A DNA stretch of 64,000 bases, from contig NZ_LFQU01000016.1 of NCBI RefSeq assembly GCF_001275135.1, positions 1 to 64,000 on the forward strand, given 5' to 3'. Under the pieces are notes generated by a model, which saw only the letters and a program-made list of their open reading frames with translations, did not search any database and had not been told where the DNA came from. This DNA comes from Xylanibacter rarus (lineage in GTDB: Bacteria > Bacteroidota > Bacteroidia > Bacteroidales > Bacteroidaceae). Positions 50,517 through 58,915 of this stretch are shown one piece after another. The first letter of the stretch is position 1, and each line of letters begins with the position of its first letter. The translations under genes and the position numbers were made by a program.

Positions 50517-51137
50517 TTAAAGTGGAACGTAAATAAGATATTTATTCTTAAACCATTCTTCATTAAACATTTTGCTTATATCTGTAACTTCTGCAATATG
50601 CTTAAACTTGCTTATTTCATTAGAGACGTCTCCTCCTTTGAGGCAGAATATGCCATTGGGCATAGAATTGCGGTGATTATTACTTATATTTTTCTTTATT
50701 ATGCGTATTAAATCAGGCAATTGCATTACAGCCCTGCTAACGACAAAATCATATTTACCCTGCTCGTTTTCACCTCTTATTTGTTCAGCTTCACAGTTCT
50801 TCAGCCCGATAGCTTTCGAGACTTCATTTACAACTAATATTTTTTTACCTGTACCGTCTATTAATTTGAATTGAGTTTCAGGAAACATTATTGCAAGAGG
50901 AATACCAGGAAATCCGCCTCCGGTACCAAAATCTAATACTTTTGTTCCAGGTCTGAATTTTATCGCATTAGCTATTGCCAAGGAATGTAAAACATGATGT
51001 TCATATAAAGAATCAATGTCTTTTCTTGATATAACATTTATTTTATTGTTCCAGTCGTGATATAAATCATACAATGCTTCAAACTGCTGCTTTTGAGCAT
51101 CTGTAAGTTTGCTGAAATATTTTAATATTGTCTCCAT
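50517..51137 (-). CDS. rsmG: 16S rRNA (guanine-527-N7)-methyltransferase RsmG
   Basis: SAM-dependent methyltransferase for G527 of 16S rRNA. The 206-residue protein has the motifs WNNKINVISRKDIDSLYEHHVLHSLA, VLDFGTGGGFPGIPLAIMFPE and FVVSRAVMQLP. Length and order are normal. It lies between a lipoprotein gene and the MBL hydrolase with short gaps. Confidence 0.94.
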   Translation of the reverse strand: METILKYFSKLTDAQKQQFEALYDLYHDWNNKINVISRKDIDSLYEHHVLHSLAIANAIKFRPGTKVLDFGTGGGFPGIPLAIMFPETQFKLIDGTGKKILVVNEVSKAIGLKNCEAEQIRGENEQGKYDFVVSRAVMQLPDLIRIIKKNISNNHRNSMPNGIFCLKGGDVSNEISKFKHIAEVTDISKMFNEEWFKNKYLIYVPL

Positions 51138-51143
51138 TAGGCA

Positions 51144-51962
51144 TTATTTCTTCTTAAAAAGATTTTCCAATTCAGAATTACTAATATCAACTCTAATTTC
51201 TCCTGCTGCATGATATGCAATTTCGTCAGGCGAATAAATGAAAGTTATTCCATTATCATTAATTATAAAATTATCTGAAGGGTAAACATCTATACCCATA
51301 AAGATGCTTTTTTCGTTAAGTTCATTCAAATTTTTCACATTATATGTCTTACATAGATTTTTTACAATCAAATCATTCAGCTCAATTTCATAACCAGGTA
51401 CAAAAAGGTCTTTTAATGAAACAATTTTACCGCTTTTTTTATCTATGTTCTTTGTTATTATAACAGAACTCCCATGAGCACCGCCACCATAACTATAAAT
51501 GTTTGCTATATAGGTATAGTAATCTTCAGCTTCTTGGCTGACATATGTTTTGACAATATATTCACAATTGTATGAACTGCCATGAGTTTTGTCTGCTTTA
51601 TATAAACTACCATAATCAACCTTATAATCATTCAGATACCTTGTCATAAAAGAATCTGCAGCTTCAGGTACAGATATTTTCTGTGGTGTTATAGAAAAGT
51701 AGTCAGGACACAATACTCCAGATCTTATAATAGAATCGTTTATATATTCAGCGTTTTTCCCTTTTGCATAAGTGAGACATAAACTGATATGGCATCGTGG
51801 ACCTGCCGTATCTTCTGTAAGAAATACTGTAGAATCCATTTTGATACTGTCAAACATGATGCTGTCCGTTCCACTCTTATTGGAACTAGATGTGCCTCCG
51901 CATGAACAAATTATTGATAATACGGAAAAAACAAAGCATAAGGAAATTATTAATCTTCTCAT
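51144..51962 (-). CDS. DUF3298/RsiV-like lipoprotein
   Basis: Predicted envelope lipoprotein. From MRRLIISLCFVFSVLSIICSCGG the 272-residue protein has a lipobox and a Ser-rich linker, a DUF4163-like middle, and a C-terminal DUF3298 segment with YSYGGGAHGSS, LKDLFVPGYE and FIINDNGITFIYSPDEIAYHAAGE. The -7 box at 51981-51988 is centred just upstream, so an earlier in-frame ATG (51983) would lie upstream of the transcription start and is rejected. Function is unknown. Relatives include anti-sigma factor RsiV. First gene of the rsmG/ruvC operon. Confidence 0.8.
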   Translation of the reverse strand: MRRLIISLCFVFSVLSIICSCGGTSSSNKSGTDSIMFDSIKMDSTVFLTEDTAGPRCHISLCLTYAKGKNAEYINDSIIRSGVLCPDYFSITPQKISVPEAADSFMTRYLNDYKVDYGSLYKADKTHGSSYNCEYIVKTYVSQEAEDYYTYIANIYSYGGGAHGSSVIITKNIDKKSGKIVSLKDLFVPGYEIELNDLIVKNLCKTYNVKNLNELNEKSIFMGIDVYPSDNFIINDNGITFIYSPDEIAYHAAGEIRVDISNSELENLFKKK

Positions 51963-51980
51963 TTTATCACTATTTAATTG

Positions 51981-52012
51981 CAAAATTAAATCAAACCAAG
52001 GAAAACCACAAA
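51981..52012 (-). promoter_or_regulatory. Promoter of the minus-strand operon
   Basis: Minus-strand -33 TTTG (52009-52012) and -7 TAATTTTG (51981-51988) are 20 bp apart, driving the lipoprotein-rsmG-MBL-ruvC operon. Confidence 0.7.
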
Positions 52013-52040
52013 TAATTTCTGTTTTATTTTATAAATTGAT

Positions 52041-52048
52041 TAATTTTG
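52041..52048 (+). promoter_or_regulatory. -7 box for the HAD gene
   Basis: TAATTTTG at 52041-52048 lies 22 bases before the start codon at 52071. The -33 is weak. Confidence 0.5.
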
Positions 52049-52070
52049 CAGTCGTAAAATTATATTAGTT

Positions 52071-52730
52071 ATGGCAAGTAAACAGATTCGTGCAGCACTT
52101 TTTGATTTAGATGGTGTTGTCTTTAATACAGAGGACCAGTATACTGTTTTCTGGGGCAGTCAGTGCCGTTTATATCATCCTGATAAACCTGGATTGGAAT
52201 ATACCATTAAAGGACAAACTCTTGTGCAAATATTTGATAAGTATTTTGCAGGAATGGAGAAAGAACAGTCTGAAATAGTAAAGCGACTCGATGAATTTGA
52301 GCATACAATGAAGTTCGAGTATGTAGACGGATTTATTGATTTTATCAAGGATCTTAAGGAGAATAATATAAAGACAGCGGTAGTTACCAGTTCTAATATA
52401 ATGAAAATGAATTCAGTGTATGAGTCAAGACCAGAATTTAAATCATTATTTGATATTATACTTACTTCTGAGGATTTTGAGAGAAGCAAGCCAGATCCTG
52501 ATTGTTATTTAAAAGGTGCAAAACACTTTGGTCTGTCACATGATGAATGTGTCGTTTTTGAAGATAGTTTTAACGGATTGAAATCGGGAAGGGCCGCACA
52601 AATGATGGTTGTCGGATTGGCTACAACAAATACAAAAGAGTCGATTTCTCCATATTCCGATTATGTCATATCTGATTTCAAAGGGCTTAATTATCAAAAT
52701 TTATGCAAAATATTGTGTAACTTAATTTAA
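52071..52730 (+). CDS. HAD-superfamily phosphatase (beta-phosphoglucomutase-like)
   Basis: A 219-residue HAD subfamily IA hydrolase. Motif I is FDLDGVVFNTED, motif II TAVVTSSN, motif III KPDPDCYLKGAKHFG and motif IV CVVFEDSFNGLKSG. A four-helix cap lies between motifs I and II. Substrate could be a sugar phosphate or phosphoglycolate. It is unrelated to the adjacent panB by product, and each has its own -7 box. Confidence 0.85.
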   Translation: MASKQIRAALFDLDGVVFNTEDQYTVFWGSQCRLYHPDKPGLEYTIKGQTLVQIFDKYFAGMEKEQSEIVKRLDEFEHTMKFEYVDGFIDFIKDLKENNIKTAVVTSSNIMKMNSVYESRPEFKSLFDIILTSEDFERSKPDPDCYLKGAKHFGLSHDECVVFEDSFNGLKSGRAAQMMVVGLATTNTKESISPYSDYVISDFKGLNYQNLCKILCNLI

Positions 52731-52736
52731 AAGCAT

Positions 52737-52744
52737 TAATTTTG
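52737..52744 (+). promoter_or_regulatory. -7 box for panB
   Basis: TAATTTTG at 52737-52744, 63 bases before the panB start. The -33 region is poor. Confidence 0.45.
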
Positions 52745-52807
52745 CAGCCAATTTTAAGATAGGGGTTTAATTGTAAATACTCAAAACATATCAAATAAAA
52801 GATAAAT

Positions 52808-53629
52808 ATGACAGGATATTTGGTTAACGACACCCGTAAGGTAACAACCCATCGTTTTATTGAGATGAAGCAGCGTGGAGAAAAAATATCTATGCTGACA
52901 TCTTATGATTTTACGACAGCAAGCATTGTAGACGGAGCCGGTATTGATGGAATATTGATTGGTGACTCAGCTTCAAATGTTATGGCTGGTAACGGAACTA
53001 CGTTGCCTATAACAATAGATCAGATGATTTATCATGCAAAATCTGTTGTACGCGGAGTTAGTCGTGCTTTAGTTGTATGCGACATGCCGTTCGGCAGTTA
53101 TCAGGTTGACCGCAAGGAAGGCATAAAGAATGCTATCCGCATAATGAAGGAAAGCGGATGCGATGCTTTAAAGCTTGAAGGTGGTGCTGAAATTATAGAC
53201 ACGATAAAAGGTATACTTGATGCCGGAATTCCTGTAATGGGCCATCTCGGTCTGACACCACAGAGCATCAACAAGTTTGGCACTTATGCTGTACGTGCTA
53301 AAGATGATGCAGAGGCTAATAAATTGCTTTCAGATGCCAAGTTGCTTTCTGAGGCAGGGTGTTTTGCCTTGGTTCTTGAAAAGGTTCCATCTGTTTTAGC
53401 TACAGAAGTTTCAAAGGAAATTCATATACCTACAATTGGTATTGGTGCAGGAAATGGCACTGACGGTCAGATTCTTGTTGTTGATGACATGTTAGGTAAA
53501 ACAAAAGGATTTAATCCTCGTTTCTTACGTAGATATGCAGATCTTAATAGCATCATGACTGATGCAATAGGACAATACATCACTGACGTGAAAGATTGCT
53601 CCTTCCCGAATGAAAACGAATCTTATTAA
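52808..53629 (+). CDS. panB: 3-methyl-2-oxobutanoate hydroxymethyltransferase
   Basis: First committed step of pantothenate synthesis: adds a hydroxymethyl group from methylene-THF to ketoisovalerate. The 273-residue protein has [70 protein letters not shown] and [15 protein letters not shown], all family signatures. Its stop codon TAA overlaps the ATG of the next gene (TAATG), so the MFS gene is translationally coupled. Confidence 0.95.
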   Translation: MTGYLVNDTRKVTTHRFIEMKQRGEKISMLTSYDFTTASIVDGAGIDGILIGDSASNVMAGNGTTLPITIDQMIYHAKSVVRGVSRALVVCDMPFGSYQVDRKEGIKNAIRIMKESGCDALKLEGGAEIIDTIKGILDAGIPVMGHLGLTPQSINKFGTYAVRAKDDAEANKLLSDAKLLSEAGCFALVLEKVPSVLATEVSKEIHIPTIGIGAGNGTDGQILVVDDMLGKTKGFNPRFLRRYADLNSIMTDAIGQYITDVKDCSFPNENESY

Positions 53630-54810
53630 TGTACACACAAAATACTCCAGTACATGTAAAGCTTTGGCATAAGGATTTTTGGCTAATGGCGGTAGCCAAT
53701 TTGTTATTGACAGTTGCCGTTTATATCCAAATACCCTTATTGCCAATATGGATGATAAAGGATGCCGGATTTTCGCCTGGTGTAGTAGCTGTATCATTAG
53801 GAATATTTGGCCTGGGAGTTTTTTCTCTTGGCTTTTTTTGTTCCTATCTTGTGCAGAAGTATCGCAGAAATCTTGTATGTATCAGATCGATTTGGGTATT
53901 GGTCATATGTTTTTGCGCACTTTACTACATACAGCGTGGGCATGTATTTCAGATAGAGGGATACATACTGATTCCTGTACTTCGGTTTATTCAGGGAGCC
54001 GCCTTTGGCTTAGCTCAGATGGTATTGTCCAGTACATTAATAATTGATACATGCGAGTCTTTCCAACGTACAGAAGCAAATCATTCTTCTGCTTGGTTTT
54101 CCAGATTGGCATTATCTGTCGGACCATTAATATCGATATTACTCATGCCAATGTTGAGCGTTAGCACTATTACTTTAATTTCTGCTGTATTGTGCTTATT
54201 GTCAACGTTTTTGATATTATCGGTGAAGTTTCCGTTCAGAGCACCTGAAGATGTGATATGTAAGGTTTCATTAGATAGATTCTTTCTCCCTCAAGGCAAA
54301 TGGCTGTTTCTAAATCTTTCATTGGTTGCCGTTGTCGTAGGGTTGTTTCTATCCGCAGAACATACGTCCACTTTTTACGCCATGCTGATGGCGGGATTTA
54401 TTCTTGCTATGTTGTCGCAGCGTTTTGTGTTCGTAAATGCAGAATTAAAGAGTGAGGTTGTCACTGGAATATTGCTGATGATGGCAGCGTGCCTGATGTA
54501 TTTTTCGGGTGACAGGAATGCGATTAATTTAATTTCACCAACATTGTTGGGATGTGGAATTGGCATAATTGGAGCACGTTTTCTTTTGTTCTTTCTGAAG
54601 TTAAGCCTTCATTGTCAGCGTGGAACGTCGCAAAGCACGTTTTTCTTGTCATGGGAATTTGGTATTTCCTTAGGAATATTTTTGGGATATTATTTTTTCT
54701 ATAATGACATTAGTGCTATGTACATTGTGGCATTGACAATATTGTGTATGGCCATGCTGATGTATCTGCTGTTTACGCATACTTGGTATATTAAAAATAA
54801 GAACAGATAA
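53629..54810 (+). CDS. Major facilitator superfamily transporter
   Basis: A 393-residue membrane protein with about 12 hydrophobic segments in two six-helix bundles, starting [43 protein letters not shown] typical MFS loop-2 motif is seen as LGFFCSYLVQKYRRN. Substrate is unknown. Coupling to panB may hint at a pantothenate-related or unrelated efflux role, which is speculation. Terminator follows at 54866. Confidence 0.75.
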   Translation: MYTQNTPVHVKLWHKDFWLMAVANLLLTVAVYIQIPLLPIWMIKDAGFSPGVVAVSLGIFGLGVFSLGFFCSYLVQKYRRNLVCIRSIWVLVICFCALYYIQRGHVFQIEGYILIPVLRFIQGAAFGLAQMVLSSTLIIDTCESFQRTEANHSSAWFSRLALSVGPLISILLMPMLSVSTITLISAVLCLLSTFLILSVKFPFRAPEDVICKVSLDRFFLPQGKWLFLNLSLVAVVVGLFLSAEHTSTFYAMLMAGFILAMLSQRFVFVNAELKSEVVTGILLMMAACLMYFSGDRNAINLISPTLLGCGIGIIGARFLLFFLKLSLHCQRGTSQSTFFLSWEFGISLGIFLGYYFFYNDISAMYIVALTILCMAMLMYLLFTHTWYIKNKNR

Positions 54811-54865
54811 GGAATATAAACTTTCGTGCATATTTAGATAGTTTTATTCTGAATGTGCCAGAAAA

Positions 54866-54920
54866 GAATAATGGCGGGGAATATAGACTTTGTTCTGCTT
54901 TCCGTCATTATTCTTTTTTT
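54866..54920 (+). terminator. Terminator after the MFS gene
   Basis: GAATAATGGCGG (from 54866) pairs with CCGTCATTATTC (54902-54913) followed by seven T. Confidence 0.85.
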
Positions 54921-54952
54921 AAAGCCATTTGGTCAAAAAAAATATAATAATA

Positions 54953-54990
54953 TTTGTTGATTTAAAAATATGTTCGTATATTTGCGAACA
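54953..54990 (+). promoter_or_regulatory. arsR promoter with superimposed operator
   Basis: -33 TTTG (54953-54956), 20-bp spacer, -7 TATATTTG (54977-54984). The palindrome TGTTCG (54971-54976) / CGAACA (54985-54990) exactly brackets the -7 box, its 8-bp spacer being the box itself. This is a clear autoregulatory operator position for the repressor encoded 12 bases downstream. Confidence 0.85.
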
Positions 54991-55002
54991 ATATTTGATT
55001 AT

Positions 55003-55332
55003 ATGGATGAAAAAAGGGATTATACAATAAAGCAGGAAAGACTTGCCAGATTTGCAAAAGCATTGGGCCATCCGGCACGTATTGCCATAATGAATTTCTT
55101 GGCAAAGCAAAAAACTTGCTATTTTGGTGACATTAATGAAGAGCTTCCTATTGCAAAGGCTACTGTTTCTCAGCATCTAAAGGAACTTAAAGATGCCGGT
55201 CTGATACAGGGTGAGGTAGAGGCTCCTAAAGTGAAATATTGTATTAATAATGAGAATTGGAATTTGGCTAAAGCCTTATTCTCAGAATTCTTTGGGCAAT
55301 GCATATGTAAAGCAGGAGGGTGTTGCGACTGA
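55003..55332 (+). CDS. arsR: ArsR/SmtB-family metalloregulatory repressor
   Basis: Winged-helix repressor that leaves DNA on binding trivalent arsenic. The 109-residue protein starts MDEKRDYTIKQERLARFAKALGHPARIAIMNFLA, has the recognition helix segment PIAKATVSQHLKELKDAGLIQG, and Cys residues at KTCYFGD and at the C-terminus (FGQCICKAGGCCD), the latter a likely As(III) site. The upstream in-frame ATG at 54970 lies before the transcription start. Two further copies of its putative operator stand in front of the following genes, making a three-operator regulon. Confidence 0.9.
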   Translation: MDEKRDYTIKQERLARFAKALGHPARIAIMNFLAKQKTCYFGDINEELPIAKATVSQHLKELKDAGLIQGEVEAPKVKYCINNENWNLAKALFSEFFGQCICKAGGCCD

Positions 55333-55355
55333 CAACCTTCTCTTTTTATGTCTTA

Positions 55356-55375
55356 TGTTCGTTGTTTTGCGAATA
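55356..55375 (+). promoter_or_regulatory. Second ArsR operator copy
   Basis: TGTTCG (55356-55361), N8, CGAATA (55370-55375), the same geometry as the arsR operator with one changed arm base. The spacer TTGTTTTG differs by one base from the -7 consensus. It precedes the small thioredoxin-like gene by 25 bases. Confidence 0.7.
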
Positions 55376-55400
55376 ACGTTTAACTAATAAATATTGTAAA

Positions 55401-55631
55401 ATGGAAATTAAAGTTTTAGGTACTGGATGTGCAAATTGTAGAGCACTTTATTCTGCGGTAGAGCAGGTTGTTAATGAGTTAGGCTTAAAAGCTGATTTAG
55501 TGAAAGAGGAGGATTTGATGAAAATAATGGAATATAACGTCATGAGTCTTCCTGCTTTGGTTGTTGATGGAAAAGTTGTAGCCAAAGGACGTATAACTAA
55601 AGATGAGATACGCACAATTTTGACAAAATAA
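55401..55631 (+). CDS. Small thioredoxin-like redox protein (ArsE-like)
   Basis: A 76-residue thioredoxin-fold protein with an N-terminal CxxC (GTGCANCRAL), as in the TM0996/MTH895 family, and a cis-Pro loop (SLPALVVDGKV). In gene order and size it resembles ArsE of the nitroarsenical-reducing arsEFG operon of Shewanella. That assignment is by position and size, from memory, and not proven. It is 13 bases upstream of the next gene. Confidence 0.7.
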   Translation: MEIKVLGTGCANCRALYSAVEQVVNELGLKADLVKEEDLMKIMEYNVMSLPALVVDGKVVAKGRITKDEIRTILTK

Positions 55632-55644
55632 GAATATTGAAATT

Positions 55645-56049
55645 ATGAAGAAATTCGTGTTGCTTTCATTATTGTGCATGTTCTTGTCTACAGGATGGGC
55701 TTTTGCACAAACCGGCAAGTATGTTGAGGTTATTTATTTTCATGGCAAACAGCGATGTCCGACATGTAGAGCTATTGAAAAATACACCAAAGAAGTTGTG
55801 TATAACGATTTTGCCAAGTTTGTCAAGAGCGGCAAAGTACGTTTCAAAGAGGTTGATATTTCTACACCACAAGGCGAAAAGATAGCCGATAAATATCGTG
55901 TCAGCTGGTCTTCGTTATATGTAAACGGATGGAATAACGGAAAAGAAAAAAGGAACGACCTGACACGTATGGGTTTTAAGTATGCCAGAAATAATACGGC
56001 ACAATTTAAAACCGAGCTTAAGAAAAAGATTAATCAGTTGTTGAAATAG
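55645..56049 (+). CDS. Periplasmic thioredoxin-fold protein, ArsF-like nitroreductase subunit family
   Basis: A 134-residue protein with signal peptide (MKKFVLLSLLCMFLSTGWAFA) and the motif HGKQRCPTCRAIEKYTKEV, a CxxC redox site in a thioredoxin-like fold, followed by DISTPQGEKIADKYRVSWSSLYVNGW. This matches the family annotated as nitrophenyl-compound nitroreductase subunit ArsF. With the preceding gene it may reduce nitroaromatic arsenicals, and the product would then be exported by the next gene. Function is inferred from context. Confidence 0.65.
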   Translation: MKKFVLLSLLCMFLSTGWAFAQTGKYVEVIYFHGKQRCPTCRAIEKYTKEVVYNDFAKFVKSGKVRFKEVDISTPQGEKIADKYRVSWSSLYVNGWNNGKEKRNDLTRMGFKYARNNTAQFKTELKKKINQLLK

Positions 56050-56058
56050 CATTTACGT

Positions 56059-56772
56059 ATGGAATACTTGCAAAGCTTGCTTGATAGCAGCGAGATACCT
56101 GTTGTTACAGCATTTTTGCTTGGGCTGCTTACAGCTGTAAGTCCTTGCCCTCTTGCAACCAATATTACTGCAATAGGTTTTATCAGTAAAAATCTTGACA
56201 GCCGTAATCGCATATTCTTGAATGGTTTGTTATACACAGCCGGCCGTATGATTGCGTATTCCGTCCTTGGCGCAATACTTATAGTGTTGCTTAGGCGTGG
56301 AGCCGACATGTTTTTTATACAAAAAGGTGTTAGCGAGTGGGGCGAGCTGCTTCTTGCTCCAGCATTGGTTCTAATCGGCTTGTTTATGCTTTTTAGCGAC
56401 AAACTTCATTTGCCGAAATTTGGCTTCAGTGCCTCGGAAAGGACTGAAAGGCTGAAAGGAGCATGGGGCAGCCTTCTTCTTGGGATATTATTTGCTATGG
56501 CATTTTGTCCTACAAGTGGACTGTTTTATTTTGGTATGCTTATTCCTATGGCTGCTATGGAAGGTGAGGGCTATTTCCTGCCCGTTGTCTATGCCCTGGC
56601 TACAGGCTTGCCGGTCATGCTGGCGGCATGGGTATTAGCCTATAGTGTGTCCGGAATAGGAAAATTCTATAATAAAATGCAAGTCTTTCAGAAATGGTTC
56701 AGCCGTATAGTTGCAGTTGTGTTTATATTTGTCGGAATATATTATGGCTTGATGATGTATAATTTGATATGA
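56059..56772 (+). CDS. CcdA-like permease, ArsG-type aromatic arsenical efflux
   Basis: Integral membrane protein of the CcdA/DsbD superfamily, 237 residues with six or seven helices and Cys in SPCPLATN and AFCPTSG. Downstream of arsE/F-like genes this architecture fits ArsG, an efflux permease for trivalent aminoaromatic arsenicals. An alternative is a cytochrome-c biogenesis-type electron conduit feeding the periplasmic thioredoxin, which is structurally equally compatible. Overlaps the next gene by four bases (ATGA). Confidence 0.7.
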   Translation: MEYLQSLLDSSEIPVVTAFLLGLLTAVSPCPLATNITAIGFISKNLDSRNRIFLNGLLYTAGRMIAYSVLGAILIVLLRRGADMFFIQKGVSEWGELLLAPALVLIGLFMLFSDKLHLPKFGFSASERTERLKGAWGSLLLGILFAMAFCPTSGLFYFGMLIPMAAMEGEGYFLPVVYALATGLPVMLAAWVLAYSVSGIGKFYNKMQVFQKWFSRIVAVVFIFVGIYYGLMMYNLI

Positions 56773-57215
56773 AAATTTTGATATTGTGTACCGGAAACAG
56801 TTGCCGGAGTCAAATTGCGCATGGTTTCTTACAGTCGTTTGACGATAGTCTTTATGTACGTTCAGCCGGAACAAAGCCGGCTGAACAGGTAAACTCGAAA
56901 GCTGTGGCCGTAATGAAAGAGGCCGGAGTTGACATAAGTAGTCATATTCCTGTGAATGTGATGGAATATCTTGATGAGTATTGGGATTACGTCATAACAG
57001 TATGTTCCGATGCCGATGCAACATGTCCGGCATTTAAAGGCAGGGTGGGCAAGAGGCTGCATATCGGTTTTGATGATCCTTCAAGATTGTCGGGTGACGT
57101 AAATTTTATTATGACGGAATTTAGGAGAGTGCGCGACGATATTAAAAATGCCTTTGCCAGATTTTATCTGACAGAAATAAAAAAAGCGGAACAGCCCCGC
57201 TACGTGTGTGAATAG
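56769..57215 (+). CDS. arsC: Arsenate reductase, low-molecular-weight phosphatase type
   Basis: Reduces arsenate to arsenite. The 148-residue protein has the phosphatase-like P-loop CTGNSCRS (residues 7-14) with the catalytic Cys, and further Cys at VCSDADATCP that match the thioredoxin-coupled cascade of Staphylococcus-type ArsC. Asp in DDPSRLSGD is the general acid. Its start overlaps the upstream permease gene, indicating coupling. Confidence 0.9.
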   Translation: MKILILCTGNSCRSQIAHGFLQSFDDSLYVRSAGTKPAEQVNSKAVAVMKEAGVDISSHIPVNVMEYLDEYWDYVITVCSDADATCPAFKGRVGKRLHIGFDDPSRLSGDVNFIMTEFRRVRDDIKNAFARFYLTEIKKAEQPRYVCE

Positions 57216-57232
57216 TATTTTTTTATATTTTC

Positions 57233-57252
57233 TGTTCGTATTTTTACAAACA
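57233..57252 (+). promoter_or_regulatory. Third ArsR operator copy
   Basis: TGTTCG (57233-57238), spacer TATTTTTA, CAAACA (57247-57252): the same 6-8-6 geometry, one arm base changed. The spacer differs from the -7 box by its last base. It precedes the ArsP-type permease by 16 bases. Confidence 0.65.
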
Positions 57253-57268
57253 TAAAAGATGTGATATT

Positions 57269-58237
57269 ATGATACAAAGTTTTGCAGATTGGCTTGTGTA
57301 TGATGTGTTTGGTCTTAATGCAGGTACGGCGTTGGGATCGTCAGTTAATTTCTTTTTTTATGATACGATTAAAATATTGCTGCTGTTGCTTCTGATTAGT
57401 ATAATCATGGGCATTATTAATGCATATTTTCCAATAGAGCGTCTGCGCGAATATCTGGTTTCGCGTAAGTTATATGGCTTGCAGTATTTTTTCGCTTCGC
57501 TGTTTGGTGCAATAACACCATTCTGTTCCTGTTCGTCAATACCATTGTTTATAGGCTTCGTAAAGGGCGGAATACCATTGGGAGTTACTTTTGCATATCT
57601 TATAACCTCACCATTGGTAAATGAGGTGGCTGTAGCAATGTTTATCGGAACATTTGGCATAAGGATAACTGCCATATATGTAATAAGCGGCATTTTACTT
57701 GGAATGATTGGCGGTTACATTCTGGGAAAAATGAGATTGGAGCGTTATCTGAGCGATTGGGTAAGGCAGATTCAACTTAATTCCATCGCCGGTTCTAATG
57801 CATGGGAACGAGATAATACTCCGTTCATGCAGCGTTTGCCGATAATAGTAAAAGAATCGTTAGGTATAGTTAAGGGTGTGTTGCTTTATGTGGTAATAGG
57901 TATTGGCATTGGGGCTTTCATGCATGGTTATGTACCAGAAGGCTTTTTTGAACAGTATATGTCAGAGACAAACTGGTTTGCTGTTCCTCTTTCTGTTCTG
58001 TTTGCAGTTCCCATGTATGCCAATGCAGCAGGAATAGTGCCTGTTATTGAGGTGTTTGTGGCAAAAGGCATTCCTGTGGGCACGGCTCTTGCTTTTATGA
58101 TGGCAGTTGTGGGCTTGTCTTTGCCGGAAGCAACACTTCTTAAAAAAGTTATGACATGGCGTCTCATCGGCATTTTCTTTGGGACAATAACGTTATTTAT
58201 AATTATCTCCGGTTACTTGTTCAACATCATCTTGTGA
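57269..58237 (+). CDS. ArsP-type permease (DUF318 family), trivalent organoarsenical export
   Basis: A 322-residue polytopic membrane protein with eight or nine helices. The family segment ITPFCSCSSIPLFIGFVKGGIPLG carries a Cys-x-Cys pair, and the C-terminal half shows the related motif MYANAAGIVPVIEVFVAKGIPVG. Permeases of this family (ArsP) export methylarsenite and trivalent roxarsone. The position after an arsC and operator copy supports arsenical export, though related proteins carry other metals. It has its own operator/promoter copy. Confidence 0.8.
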   Translation: MIQSFADWLVYDVFGLNAGTALGSSVNFFFYDTIKILLLLLLISIIMGIINAYFPIERLREYLVSRKLYGLQYFFASLFGAITPFCSCSSIPLFIGFVKGGIPLGVTFAYLITSPLVNEVAVAMFIGTFGIRITAIYVISGILLGMIGGYILGKMRLERYLSDWVRQIQLNSIAGSNAWERDNTPFMQRLPIIVKESLGIVKGVLLYVVIGIGIGAFMHGYVPEGFFEQYMSETNWFAVPLSVLFAVPMYANAAGIVPVIEVFVAKGIPVGTALAFMMAVVGLSLPEATLLKKVMTWRLIGIFFGTITLFIIISGYLFNIIL

Positions 58238-58513
58238 TATCTTGTTACAAATTAGGCTGTCCAGTTCAGGGCGTATGATGTTGAATGGTCATATGCGGTT
58301 GTTCGTAAATAGGACAATTGTTAATAGCGTAAGTAGTAAAAAGTTTTGTCATTATTTTTTTCTGTTCTAGAAAAAATGTTCCGTGTTATTCTTAATAAAA
58401 GCCGTAATGTAAAGCGGCTTTTATTGAGTTTTATGTCCTTTTTCACTGATTTTACTTTGAAAAATCAGTCGTTTTTTACTTAAAATGTGCTGAGTTTTGT
58501 TGCAAAATACATT
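58238..58513. other. Intergenic region with terminator
   Basis: Contains a terminator hairpin AATAAAAGCCG (58394-58404) / CGGCTTTTATT (58415-58425). The rest has no gene. A weaker stem CTGATTTT/AAAATCAG follows near 58447-58469. Confidence 0.5.
58394..58425 (+). terminator. Terminator after the arsenical cluster
   Basis: 11-bp perfect stem AATAAAAGCCG/CGGCTTTTATT with T-rich 3' end. Confidence 0.8.
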
Positions 58514-58553
58514 CTTTTATTATGTAAAAGATGACCTTTTATCTTGTAAAAGG
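58514..58553. repeat. Tandem pair of similar palindromes
   Basis: TTTTATTATGTAAAAG (58515-58530) and TTTTATCTTGTAAAAG (58537-58552) are direct repeats with two mismatches, 22 bp apart (start to start), and each is itself nearly palindromic (CTTTTA/TAAAAG). Function unknown. Confidence 0.5.
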
Positions 58554-58915
58554 CCGTTAATGACGATGGTATTGTCATTGATGCAAAATACAGAATTATA
58601 TAATACATTGATTTTCAGATGATTACGAATAAGTGGTGTTTTGCCTAAAATTTTGATGTTTTAGTCGTATTTGCTTTGAGCATGGCTATTCTGAGCGCTT
58701 TAAATGAAAATAGAATAAATTTAACAGTTCCGTAATAGTACAATTTGACGAAAAGTCAGTCGAATATTTAGGGTGGTTGAAACATCCTTGTTTTATGTTA
58801 TTCTGCTTTGTTTTTTGTTACATTGCAATAGCTTATAAAAAATAATGTTTAAATTTGTAATTACATTATGAAAACCATTTACAAGTAGATATATTTTAAT
58901 AATACCAATATAAAT
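58554..58915 (+). other. Upstream region of the transketolase operon
   Basis: About 360 bases with no gene. A possible -7 box TAAATTTG lies at 58850-58857, with no good -33 at the right distance. Confidence 0.4.
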
